From Desulfobacteraceae bacterium (lineage in GTDB: Bacteria > Desulfobacterota > Desulfobacteria > Desulfobacterales > Desulfobacteraceae), in NCBI GenBank assembly GCA_003354055.1, contig PIVQ01000248.1, forward strand, positions 1 to 9,451: a stretch of DNA of 9,451 nucleotides, read 5' to 3'. A program made the translations under genes and the position numbers. How positions within the stretch are numbered: position 1 is the stretch's first letter; every line of letters begins with the position of its first letter. Below, in pieces: positions 1 through 6,579 of this stretch. The notes under the pieces were generated by a model that was not told where the DNA came from, ran no database searches, and was given only the letters and a program-made list of their open reading frames with translations.

Positions 1-50
1 ATCGGTTCAATCTGTATCCACTTTTCATTTGAAATAGCATGTCTGTTCAT
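1..50 (-). CDS. IS5-family transposase, N-terminus only
   Basis: The frame from the ATG at 50-48 runs open to the window edge and reads MNRHAISNEKWIQIEP. This matches the usual opening of IS5-family transposases: a short basic start followed by a D/N-E-x-W-x-x-I-E-P motif in the DUF4096-type N-terminal domain. The DDE catalytic domain lies outside the window. No Shine-Dalgarno sequence stands in front of the ATG. The start codon instead sits in the loop of a small hairpin nested in a 12-bp stem, which suggests poor translation from read-through transcripts. A second ATG at 28-26 lies in another frame and gives no recognisable protein. The family call rests on 16 residues only. Confidence 0.65.
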   Translation of the reverse strand, partial: MNRHAISNEKWIQIEP

Positions 51-82
51 AAACAGAACAAAATCATGGTCTATTTCAAATG
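26..82 (-). promoter_or_regulatory. Nested inverted repeats enclosing the transposase start codon
   Basis: The outer arms CATTTGAAATAG (26-37) and CTATTTCAAATG (71-82) are perfectly complementary over 12 bp. Inside them TCTGTT and AACAGA (42-47 and 52-57) form a 6-bp hairpin. In the minus-strand RNA the inner hairpin reads TCTGTT-TATG-AACAGA, so the initiator ATG lies in the loop. Several IS elements are known to use leader hairpins that hide the translation start in transcripts entering from outside. Applying that role here is inference. Confidence 0.5.
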
Positions 83-121
83 TCTAGATTTTTCTCAACT
101 TTTTTAGAAACAGCCCCTAAT

Positions 122-171
122 AAAAACCCGGAATGCTCAAGGCCGATATCAGATCAGCCTTGAGCATTTCC
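122..171 (-). terminator. Intrinsic terminator of the dehydrogenase-MFS operon
   Basis: AATGCTCAAGGC (132-143) and GCCTTGAGCATT (157-168) form a perfect 12-bp stem. On the minus strand the stem can extend inward by T.G, G-C, A-T and T-A pairs to leave a 5-base loop, and outward by two G-C pairs past a one-base bulge. Five T residues (122-126) follow after three further bases. The hairpin starts 8 bases after the MFS stop codon and also insulates the adjoining IS from operon transcription. Confidence 0.85.
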
Positions 172-176
172 ACGAT

Positions 177-1349
177 TTATAGGGATTCTTCATATTCCTG
201 TTTTTTGACAAGGGATTTTAAAACCGACACCAGTATTGTTCCGGTAAACAGCATCAACAGGGCAAATGATATGAATGTAAAAGTCATGCCCATTGATGTT
301 AGCATTATAGTGCCTGCAATTCCGAAAACGGATAGCCCAAGACCGTTACCGATACCAAAATATGTTCCGATTGCCGTGCCCTGTAGCTTAGGTGAAATGA
401 TTTCACTGATCACTGAAATCCCGACGGTTAAGAGGTAGCCGTACATTCCTGTTGCCAGAGCCCGGGCGATCAGACCACCCCATTGGCCCGGTACATAGAG
501 CATGATCAGGAACTCGGCAGCCATATAAAACATCCCGAGTCTGATGATGAGAAATCGCCTGTCCCCTTTGCCGGCCCCTGCAAAGGGAAGCATGGCTGCC
601 TCAACAATTCCGGCGGTTGCGGCGGCAATTCCCCAGAAAGCGATATTGCCTGCATTTTCAGCAAAAACGACATAGGAAAAAATCTGTTCAATCACCGCCG
701 TGATCCCTACCCCAAGGGTGCCGATGATAAACAATATCAAAAAAGCCTTATTTTTTAATACATCTAAAATCCGGCCCAGTTCTTCTTCCTTGGGGCCGAT
801 TTCCGAGATCGGTACATCTTCCACGAAAAAGGCTATAAAAAATGCAATCACACCGCCGACAATCCCGATCCAGAATATTGGAAAGGTTGAACCGCCTGCG
901 GCTTTGGCAATAAATCCCCCTGCGACCGCCGAGATAAACAGGCCAATGGATAGAAACATCCTGAAAGTCCCCAGATTATAATTATACTTCATGCAGAATT
1001 TATTGGTCAGCTTACCGATCATGGGTTCGCAGCCGCCATATAAAAGACCGCCCAGGACAGGGGCCACAATACTGATCACCGCAGGCTCCCTGATAAAGGT
1101 ACATGCCGCTGATAATGCAACACCTACCAGGGCGATAAGGGCCACAACCAGGCTGTCGTTTTTTAATCTGTCGGAAATAAATCCCCAAACAGGGGCTGAA
1201 ATTCCAAGCACGACACCTGTCGCAGCAATGACCAACCCTGCGCTGTCCTCACTCATGGCCAACTCACCAACCAGGTGGGGAAATATATAGCTAATGACTA
1301 CCCCAAAGGGTAAACCCAGTGCCAGATACAACATTCTGTACATAAACAT
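177..1349 (-). CDS. MFS transporter, 12-TM type
   Basis: This 390-residue protein is hydrophobic throughout, with about twelve membrane segments and a polar central loop near residues 172-197, the normal length and layout of a major facilitator superfamily carrier. The loop between segments 2 and 3 carries a motif-A-like GFISDRLKND (residues 56-65, Asp60-Arg61). The opening RMLYLALGLPFGVVISYIFP recalls the MFS_1-like/LacY-nucleoside symporter branch, but the substrate cannot be read from sequence. The ATG is supported by AAAGGA six bases upstream. It follows the acyl-CoA dehydrogenase by 103 bases on the same strand with no terminator between, only a small GTCAC-agc-GTGAC repeat at 1398-1410, so the two are probably co-transcribed. 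Import of an acid later activated to a CoA ester is an inference from that pairing. Export is not excluded. Confidence 0.85.
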   Translation of the reverse strand: MFMYRMLYLALGLPFGVVISYIFPHLVGELAMSEDSAGLVIAATGVVLGISAPVWGFISDRLKNDSLVVALIALVGVALSAACTFIREPAVISIVAPVLGGLLYGGCEPMIGKLTNKFCMKYNYNLGTFRMFLSIGLFISAVAGGFIAKAAGGSTFPIFWIGIVGGVIAFFIAFFVEDVPISEIGPKEEELGRILDVLKNKAFLILFIIGTLGVGITAVIEQIFSYVVFAENAGNIAFWGIAAATAGIVEAAMLPFAGAGKGDRRFLIIRLGMFYMAAEFLIMLYVPGQWGGLIARALATGMYGYLLTVGISVISEIISPKLQGTAIGTYFGIGNGLGLSVFGIAGTIMLTSMGMTFTFISFALLMLFTGTILVSVLKSLVKKQEYEESL

Positions 1350-1452
1350 AACAAATCCTTTCTTGAAAAATTAATTATCTGATGCAGAGTCAAGGTGGTC
1401 ACAGCGTGACGCTTTCAGGTTCATTTAAGCTTTCTGTATTTAAATCCGAGGC

Positions 1453-3267
1453 CTAATATTTTGAGGCAAATCCCTCGTCCGCAATATCCAGAGCAGCACT
1501 ATTCCCTGCCATAACAATATCCATTTTTGCCTTTGAAACGGGCAGCACCGTATGGATAAACGACCTGGCACTCTGGATCATGCCTTGATAAAAGGCCGCA
1601 TCCTTTTTTTTTGTCCTCCCCGCAAGCTTCCGGCTTGCTACAACCGCGCGCCATAGAAGCATCCAGGCCATGATCATGTCGCCAAAGGCATCCATGAAAG
1701 GATGGGCATAGGCAAAGGCTATGTTGATTTCTTCCGACATGACTCGGGTTCCCAGTGCCCTTGCTGTCTCCATGAGTTTATCCACTGCAGCGTCCACGGT
1801 TTCGGCAAGGGGTTCAAGTGCTTTGATTTCTCTGGCCAGGGCAATGGTCCCTGTAATTTTTGCCAGCAGGTCCATGACTGATTTTCCTTTATTCTGCCCC
1901 AACTTCCGCCCCAAAAGGTCCATGGCCTGGATCCCGTTGGTGCCTTCGTAGATCTGGGTTATTTTGCAGTCCCGCAACAGCTGTTCTTGTGGATATTCTT
2001 TCGTAAACCCATAGCCGCCGAACAGTTCCACACCCAGGCTGCAGATTTCAAAGGACCGATCTGTGATATACCCCTTGGCAATCGGGATCAGAATGTCTAT
2101 GAGGCCCTGATATGTACTTTTATCTTCCTCAGAATCTGCGACCTTTCTCATGTCTTCCAGAAAACTCACATAAAAGAGAAGACTTCTCATGCCTTCTGTG
2201 TAGGATTTCATGGTGAGCAGTTTGCGCCTGACATCCGGGTGCCGGATAATCGGAACTCCGGCAGATCCTTTTGGTGCTGTAAGTGCCTGACCTTGTACCC
2301 TCTCCCTGGCATAGTTGAGGGCATTCAGATAGGAGGCAGAGGCACAGGCAAACCCCTGCATGCCCACGGTCAACCGGGCTTCATTCATCATATGAAACAT
2401 GATCCGCATACCCTGGTTCTCCTCTCCCAGGAGAGTGGCCCGGCATTCGCCTCCCTCCCCCAATGACAGGGAACAGGTAGGACTGCCGTGGATACCCATT
2501 TTTTTCTCAATGCCCGTACAGACGACATCGTTAAACTCTCCCGGGCTTCCGTCCTCATTCACCCGGTATTTGGGTGCCAGGAAAAGAGAGATCCCGGAAG
2601 TGCCGGCCGGAGCCCCTTCGATTCTTGCCAGAACCGGATGGATGATATTTTCAACAAGGTCGTTTTCGCCAGAGGAGATAAAGATCTTGCTTCCGGTGAT
2701 GGAATACGTGCCGTCCTCGTTTTTCACGGCTCTGGTGGTCAGAGCACCCACATCCGTACCGGCGTCAGGCTCCGTCAGGAGCATGGTTCCACCCCATTCC
2801 CCGGTGTACATCTTTTCAAGATAAAGGGATTTTTGTTTGTCCGTACCGAATTTTTCCACAAGTTTGCCTGCCCCATGGATAAGCAGATTGTGAAGCATAA
2901 AAGGATAATTGGCCCCGTTAAAATAACAATTGGCTGCCATACCTACGGTTTTCGGCATGCCCTGACCGCCCACCTGCGGGTCATCACTCATGGCCAGCCA
3001 CTCCCCCTGATTGTATAATCGGTTGACCCTGTGAAATGATTCCGGCACCCTGACCTTTCCATCTTCAAAACGGCATCCGGTTTCATCCCCTTCCCTGAAT
3101 ACGGGAAGCATCTCTTTGACAGCCAGATTCCTGGCCTCTGAAATCACCATATCGATGGTCTTTTTATCATAATCCTCAAATCGCTCATGCCGGCTGAGCG
3201 CTTCCACTTCAAGTTGTTCATGAAGAACAAAGTCCACATCTCTTCTGTCTGCAATCACCTGTGCCAC
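1453..3267 (-). CDS. Acyl-CoA dehydrogenase, long DmdC/FadE5-like type
   Basis: This 604-residue cytoplasmic flavoprotein should oxidise an acyl-CoA to the 2,3-enoyl-CoA and pass electrons to electron-transfer flavoprotein. Visible are the N-terminal helical domain, the FAD/substrate motif LLTEPDAGTD (163-172), the helical domain with ELFGGYGFTKEYPQEQLLRD (414-432) and the segment IYEGTNGIQAMDLLGRKL (439-456), whose Glu441 matches the catalytic base position of the family. After it comes an extra C-terminal domain of about 140 residues. The length and this extension are typical of the DmdC (3-methylmercaptopropionyl-CoA dehydrogenase) and FadE5 group, not of 380-residue short- and medium-chain enzymes. 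Sulfate reducers carry many paralogues, so the substrate is open. The GTG start is chosen because AGGAG lies six to seven bases upstream. A sigma-54 promoter lies about 95 bases before the start. The MFS gene is next in the operon. Confidence 0.9.
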   Translation of the reverse strand: MAQVIADRRDVDFVLHEQLEVEALSRHERFEDYDKKTIDMVISEARNLAVKEMLPVFREGDETGCRFEDGKVRVPESFHRVNRLYNQGEWLAMSDDPQVGGQGMPKTVGMAANCYFNGANYPFMLHNLLIHGAGKLVEKFGTDKQKSLYLEKMYTGEWGGTMLLTEPDAGTDVGALTTRAVKNEDGTYSITGSKIFISSGENDLVENIIHPVLARIEGAPAGTSGISLFLAPKYRVNEDGSPGEFNDVVCTGIEKKMGIHGSPTCSLSLGEGGECRATLLGEENQGMRIMFHMMNEARLTVGMQGFACASASYLNALNYARERVQGQALTAPKGSAGVPIIRHPDVRRKLLTMKSYTEGMRSLLFYVSFLEDMRKVADSEEDKSTYQGLIDILIPIAKGYITDRSFEICSLGVELFGGYGFTKEYPQEQLLRDCKITQIYEGTNGIQAMDLLGRKLGQNKGKSVMDLLAKITGTIALAREIKALEPLAETVDAAVDKLMETARALGTRVMSEEINIAFAYAHPFMDAFGDMIMAWMLLWRAVVASRKLAGRTKKKDAAFYQGMIQSARSFIHTVLPVSKAKMDIVMAGNSAALDIADEGFASKY

Positions 3268-3300
3268 AATAGTCTCCTGTTTATAGATTTAATCCGGTCT

Positions 3301-3329
3301 GCTGTCCTGGGGACCCCAGATATGACAGC
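3301..3329 (-). promoter_or_regulatory. Hairpin in the dehydrogenase leader
   Basis: CTGGGGACCCCAG (3307-3319) is a perfect palindrome around one base. It is enclosed by GCTGTC (3301-3306) and GACAGC (3324-3329), giving a 12-bp stem with a four-base bulge. It lies between the predicted sigma-54 start site near 3350 and the GTG at 3267. It could be an operator or an mRNA stability or attenuation structure. No T-run follows it on the minus strand, so it is not a standard terminator. Confidence 0.45.
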
Positions 3330-3360
3330 GATACAAGTTCAATAGTAAAATGGGATTAAG

Positions 3361-3377
3361 TGCAACTAGCGGGCCAG
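3361..3377 (-). promoter_or_regulatory. Sigma-54 promoter of the dehydrogenase-MFS operon
   Basis: The minus strand reads CTGGCCCGCTAGTTGCA. Against the -24/-12 consensus YTGGCACGrNNNTTGCW the spacing is exact. The invariant GG and GC are both present, and the clear departures are A to C in the -24 box and a C at the less conserved r position. Transcription would start near 3350, leaving a leader of about 83 bases. An activator of the sigma-54 enhancer-binding class would be needed. None is encoded in this window. Confidence 0.75.
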
Positions 3378-3468
3378 GTTTGCAATTCCTTTGAAATCTG
3401 CTTTTCAAGGGAGTACTAAGATATTGCCAGAGAAAGAGTGATGGTGATAAACTAGACTTTGATCCGAC

Positions 3469-3482
3469 AATGTCTAGACATT
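3469..3482. promoter_or_regulatory. 14-bp palindrome, candidate activator site
   Basis: AATGTCTAGACATT is a perfect palindrome. It lies about 95 bp from the -24 element of the minus-strand sigma-54 promoter and about 165 bp from that of the plus-strand one, the range in which enhancer-binding proteins usually bind. A second CTAGAC stands 22 bp away at 3452-3457. The role as a shared upstream activating sequence is inference from symmetry and position. Confidence 0.45.
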
Positions 3483-3550
3483 TTACCCAATGAATCCTTT
3501 CCTCTTAATGCCTGAAATATTCTATGTCAAAACCATATGATAAAGTCACT

Positions 3551-3566
3551 TTTCAATGCAATGAAA
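3551..3566. promoter_or_regulatory. Second near-palindrome between the sigma-54 promoters
   Basis: TTTCAATGCAATGAAA has TTTCA/TGAAA arms around a TGCA core, with one mismatched pair. It lies about 80-95 bp upstream of the amidohydrolase -24 box. It is an alternative or additional activator site. Support is symmetry and position only. Confidence 0.3.
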
Positions 3567-3642
3567 CTTTGTCTATGATTCAAGCCGGTTAAGAAATTAT
3601 GAATTCCGATTCGATGAATAAAATTCATGCAACCCTATACTT

Positions 3643-3659
3643 TTGGCACACTCTTTGTA
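3643..3659 (+). promoter_or_regulatory. Sigma-54 promoter of the amidohydrolase gene
   Basis: TTGGCACACTCTTTGTA fits TGGCAC-N5-TTGCW with correct spacing and a perfect -24 box. The -12 box has GT in place of the usual GC. The start site would be near 3670, about 38 bases before the ATG. No convincing sigma-70 pair was seen closer to the gene. Confidence 0.65.
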
Positions 3660-3707
3660 AAATTCATAGATTAACGCAGTAAAAACAAAACTTAAGGAGA
3701 CCCAACG

Positions 3708-5426
3708 ATGAAACTAAGATGGCAGATCATTTTTCTGGCAGGTATAATGGCCCTTTTTAACCTATATCCGGCTTTTGCCAGGGATAAGGCTGATACGGTT
3801 TATATTAACGGAAAGATATATACTGTGAACTCTGCCATGGAATGGGCTCAGGCCATTGCAATAAAGGACGGCAGATTTCTAAAGGTTGGGACCGACAAAG
3901 AGATATTAACACTGAAAGGAGACCGAACCGTCACGGTAGACTTAAAAGGAGCCTTTGTCATGCCCGGCATCATTGACGAACACATCCATCCGGATATGGG
4001 GGCGGATAATTTCCTGAACATCTTCCTGAGTCCCACTGATTCCTGGGAAACGGTTACCCAAACCATAAAAGCATACCGGAAGAAAAACCCGGACAAAAGA
4101 TGGATATACGGCGGGAACCTGAACTGGCTGATGGACAATGGAGAGAATATAGTGGATACGGATATTCCCTCCCATAAATCAGCGCTGGACAAGATTATTG
4201 ACGATCGCCCCGTGGCCCTGTGGGACCAGGGCGTCCATGCCATGCTGGTGAACACTATGGCGCTTAAGGAGCTGGGGATTACAAAAGAAACGCCTGATCC
4301 GGCCGGTGGGATCATTGTCCGGGATGCTGCCGGAGAGGCCACAGGTGTAATCAGAGAAACCGTATGCACCCTGGTGACCAATTCCTTAGACAATTTTTCC
4401 CATGAACTATGGACCCGGGAGGGAATGAAGCCCTTCATGGAAGAGATGTCAAGCTATGGCGTTACTGGAATGAACGATGCCTATGGCACCCGGAAAAACC
4501 TGGAGGCTTACAAGGCATTACAGGACGAAGAAGAGCTGAATATGCGCCTCCATGTGACAATGGTCAGTCCCCTGGAATACAATAACAAGGATCAGGCAGC
4601 AGCTCAGGACCAACTGATCCGGAACCGGGCAGACTATGCTACAGACCTAATCCTTCCCAATGGGGTCAAGTATGTCCTGGATGGTTCTGCTGCAGGCAAA
4701 ACCGCCGTCATGCTTGAGCCCTTTATCGGTACTGATTTTCGAGGAGACTTGCGGTATGATGTGAAAAAGGTTCAAAAAGAGATAGGGGCATACGAAAAAC
4801 TGGGTCTGGCAGTTAAAGCCCATGCCATCGGCGACAGGTCCATCCGCCTCATGCTTGACACCCTGGAAAAATTGCCGCCCAGAACCTCGGGCACCCGGCA
4901 CAGCATTTCCCACGGTCCCTTTGTCAATCCTGAAGACATAAGCCGATTCGGCCAAACAGGCATCGTGTACGAGGCTTCCCCGGCTCTCTGGTTCCCCAAT
5001 CCCGGTGCCGAGGTCATAAAAGCAGACATCGGTGAGGAACGCCTGGCTTTTGCCTGGCCCATTAAAGAATTGATTCGGACCGGTGCACTGGTCTCCTACG
5101 GATCGGACTGGACTGTCTCATTCTCACCCAATCCCTGGCCAGCCCTCGAATCCATTGTTACCCGAGAAAAACCAGGCGGTTCCGACAACACCTTTAACGG
5201 CAAATTCGCCGTAGAGCTATCCACTGCTATCCGGATATTTACCCTGAACAGTGCCAGGGCTATCGGCCTGGATCAAGAAACAGGTTCCATTTCAGAAGGA
5301 AAATCAGCAGACATGATCATCCTCGACCGGAACCCGTTTACGGCATCTGTTTATGACATTCATCGAACACAGGTATCAAAGACAATTTTCAGGGGAAAAG
5401 AGGTTTACAGCCAACCCAAAAAATAA
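3708..5426 (+). CDS. Exported amidohydrolase of the YtcJ/NfdA (Amidohydro_3) family
   Basis: This 572-residue metal-dependent hydrolase begins with a signal peptide: basic MKLRW, a hydrophobic stretch and a likely cut after AFA (residue 24), so it should act in the periplasm. The N-terminal beta-sandwich strand TVYINGKIYTVN (30-41) and the DEHIHP segment (His92, His94 as metal ligands) open the family fold. Lys321 in VKYVLDGSAAGKTA, His372 in KAHAIGDRS, His402 in SHGPFVNPEDISRF and Asp467 in SYGSDW match the remaining conserved active-site positions. The C-terminus SADMIILDRNPF is typical. Known relatives include N-substituted formamide deformylase, and most members are uncharacterised, so the substrate is unknown beyond probable amide or C-N bond hydrolysis. 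The start has AAGGAGA eight bases upstream. It diverges from the dehydrogenase-MFS operon, with a sigma-54 promoter on each side. Confidence 0.88.
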   Translation: MKLRWQIIFLAGIMALFNLYPAFARDKADTVYINGKIYTVNSAMEWAQAIAIKDGRFLKVGTDKEILTLKGDRTVTVDLKGAFVMPGIIDEHIHPDMGADNFLNIFLSPTDSWETVTQTIKAYRKKNPDKRWIYGGNLNWLMDNGENIVDTDIPSHKSALDKIIDDRPVALWDQGVHAMLVNTMALKELGITKETPDPAGGIIVRDAAGEATGVIRETVCTLVTNSLDNFSHELWTREGMKPFMEEMSSYGVTGMNDAYGTRKNLEAYKALQDEEELNMRLHVTMVSPLEYNNKDQAAAQDQLIRNRADYATDLILPNGVKYVLDGSAAGKTAVMLEPFIGTDFRGDLRYDVKKVQKEIGAYEKLGLAVKAHAIGDRSIRLMLDTLEKLPPRTSGTRHSISHGPFVNPEDISRFGQTGIVYEASPALWFPNPGAEVIKADIGEERLAFAWPIKELIRTGALVSYGSDWTVSFSPNPWPALESIVTREKPGGSDNTFNGKFAVELSTAIRIFTLNSARAIGLDQETGSISEGKSADMIILDRNPFTASVYDIHRTQVSKTIFRGKEVYSQPKK

Positions 5427-5437
5427 AAAGAACCAAC

Positions 5438-5486
5438 GCATGAAAGGGCTTTTGGAATGTCATTCTGCCATAATCCCCTTTCATGC
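5438..5486. terminator. Hairpin between convergent genes, possible terminator
   Basis: GCATGAAAGGG (5438-5448) and CCCTTTCATGC (5476-5486) form a perfect 11-bp stem. Within it GAATG-t-CATTC (5456-5466) is a second palindrome. It lies 11 bases past the amidohydrolase stop and 35 bases past the stop of the convergent binding-protein gene. No T-run follows on the plus strand. On the minus strand a T-rich stretch begins about eight bases after the stem, so it is not a textbook terminator in either direction. Confidence 0.55.
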
Positions 5487-5521
5487 TGCGGTGTAATTTA
5501 AGAAGACAAAAAAATAGGAAA

Positions 5522-6271
5522 TTAAAGCAAGGGCACAACCCCTGAATCCGGTAAATTGATAAGTTTGTATTGGGTTTTAAAAAGAGCTTTTATATCAATT
5601 TTATCGATTCCTTCTTTAATTTTAATTTTTAACTGTTTCCCTCTTTCATTTCTCTGGACAAACAAAGTGGTCTGCAATTCCATAACCGGAAATCTTTGGT
5701 AATAGATGCCTTTTATCTGCAATTGCTGAATTGTCTGCATGGCAGATACACGCTCCCAATAAAATGCATCTACCCTACCTACAGTCATCATACGGATCAG
5801 GGATACGTGATCGCCGGAATCATAAAATTTTTCCCTGGAAAGGCCGGTTAACCCAATCCCCATCTCAATATTTCCTCGTGGGACGCCAATTTTATTCAGC
5901 AAAGGATAATTTTCCGGAATGACATTGGCCTTGTGTGTCGAATACATATCAGCGATAACCCGCAACTGCCAGTCTATGGGGAGCGCATAATTCAAAAATG
6001 CCTCTGACTCAAATTCAGTAATGGCCGTTCCAATCAAGTCAGCTTTTCCATTATTCAGATTTACCTTTGCACGCGTTAACGGAACAATGGTAATCTTGAA
6101 ATCAAGGTCCATCACTTTATCAAGCTGCTGCAGCATTTCGATAATGGCCCCCTGTTTATCCGCGGTTATCCAGGGAGGTAGAGGTTCAAGGTTTACCCGG
6201 ATGGTTTCGGCAGAGACATGCGCCATCATGGCGGAAACTAAAACAATAGCCGTCAGCCATATTTTTTTCAT
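5522..6271 (-). CDS. Periplasmic solute-binding protein, family 3-like
   Basis: This 249-residue protein has a signal peptide with a predicted cut after VSA (residue 21). The mature protein begins ETIRVNLEPLPPW, the strand and P-P-W pattern typical of family 3 (SBP_bac_3-like) extracellular domains. Arg67 and the segment NNGKADLIGTA (73-83) fit the first lobe of the fold, and GRVDAFYWER marks the second-lobe equivalent. The length matches polar amino acid binding proteins. However, no ABC permease or ATPase lies nearby, so it may serve a distant transporter or a sensory or redox role. The ATG is supported by GGGGGA six bases upstream. A candidate promoter lies about 140 bases upstream. It converges with the amidohydrolase gene and is not obviously linked to it. 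Confidence 0.75.
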   Translation of the reverse strand: MKKIWLTAIVLVSAMMAHVSAETIRVNLEPLPPWITADKQGAIIEMLQQLDKVMDLDFKITIVPLTRAKVNLNNGKADLIGTAITEFESEAFLNYALPIDWQLRVIADMYSTHKANVIPENYPLLNKIGVPRGNIEMGIGLTGLSREKFYDSGDHVSLIRMMTVGRVDAFYWERVSAMQTIQQLQIKGIYYQRFPVMELQTTLFVQRNERGKQLKIKIKEGIDKIDIKALFKTQYKLINLPDSGVVPLL

Positions 6272-6579
6272 GATATCCCCCTTTTTGTGGCCTTAAACTT
6301 ATTTGACTTAAATTCCACGGACAGAATCATTTGTTCTTGGACGGCAAATTTATTGTCGTAACGGACTTTTTTTTATAACAACGGCGATGATGTTCTGGAT
6401 CGTAGCGGTATCATTAAAAGTAGTCTATCCCCTAGTTTTTGTCAAGAATCGTTAAAATGCTACGTTTGAAAAGAGATAGGGATCTATGAAAAACAACGAA
6501 TGGTAAATACCCTGAGCCCGGATCTAAACTTGACTGAGGCCCCCTTCCTTCCCCATGACCGTAGTTAATTAAGCGTATG
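6272..6579. other. 308-base spacer without a gene
   Basis: Between the binding-protein start and the stop of the broken OpuAC gene there is no open frame that looks coding. It holds the candidate minus-strand promoter (6417-6445) and a run of T on the plus strand at 6367-6374. No terminator was found after the OpuAC remnant. Confidence 0.5.
6417..6445 (-). promoter_or_regulatory. Candidate sigma-70 promoter for the binding-protein gene
   Basis: On the minus strand TTGACA (6445-6440) is followed after 17 bases by TACTTT (6422-6417). The -35 box is perfect and the -10 box is weak, with three of six matches. The predicted start near 6410 would give a leader of roughly 140 bases. Confidence 0.4.

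Larger units (their letters stand above)
1..117 (-). mobile_element. End of an IS5-like insertion sequence (runs off the left edge)
   Basis: Read on the minus strand, the element appears to begin at 117 with GGGGCTGTTTCTAAAAAAG, which resembles the terminal inverted repeats of IS5-family elements. It then holds a leader of about 67 bases and the transposase start. The bases just outside (118-120, TAA, followed by another TAA) fit the 3-bp TNA target duplication known for part of the IS5 family. The other end lies outside the window, so neither the duplication nor the partner repeat can be confirmed. The element sits directly after the T-run of the MFS terminator and does not break a visible gene. 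The exact boundary is inferred. Confidence 0.6.
3268..3707. other. 440-base divergent regulatory region
   Basis: No gene is visible between the divergent dehydrogenase and amidohydrolase starts. The stretch holds a sigma-54 promoter for each gene, a leader hairpin on the dehydrogenase side (3301-3329), a bulged inverted repeat (CCTTtGAAA at 3388-3396 against TTTTCAAGG at 3402-3410) just upstream of the minus-strand -24 box, and two palindromes in the middle. CTAGAC occurs twice in the same orientation, at 3452-3457 and 3474-3479, starts 22 bp apart, about two helical turns. The dense symmetry and absence of coding potential indicate a control region. Confidence 0.7.

Noticed and set aside
79..88. 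AATGTCTAGA shared between the IS leader and the palindrome near 3470
   Set aside because: The first copy is inside the insertion sequence and is not palindromic there, so a shared operator is unlikely. A ten-base match in 9 kb can occur by chance.
1987..3018. Plus-strand open frames of 140-176 codons across the dehydrogenase gene
   Set aside because: They lie antisense to a well-supported enzyme gene and their translations lack recognisable domains. They are by-products of its codon use.
3575..3592. Possible IHF site (ATTCAAGCCGGTTA) between the activator palindromes and the plus-strand sigma-54 promoter
   Set aside because: The position would suit DNA bending, but it misses the WATCAA-N4-TTR consensus at two or more positions.
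3848..4438. Minus-strand frame of 196 codons inside the amidohydrolase gene
   Set aside because: It is antisense to a complete family member, shows no start signal and reads as low-complexity shadow sequence.
6421..6485. CTATCCC and GATAGGGATC as an inverted repeat upstream of the binding-protein gene
   Set aside because: The arms do not pair in the required orientation beyond a few bases.
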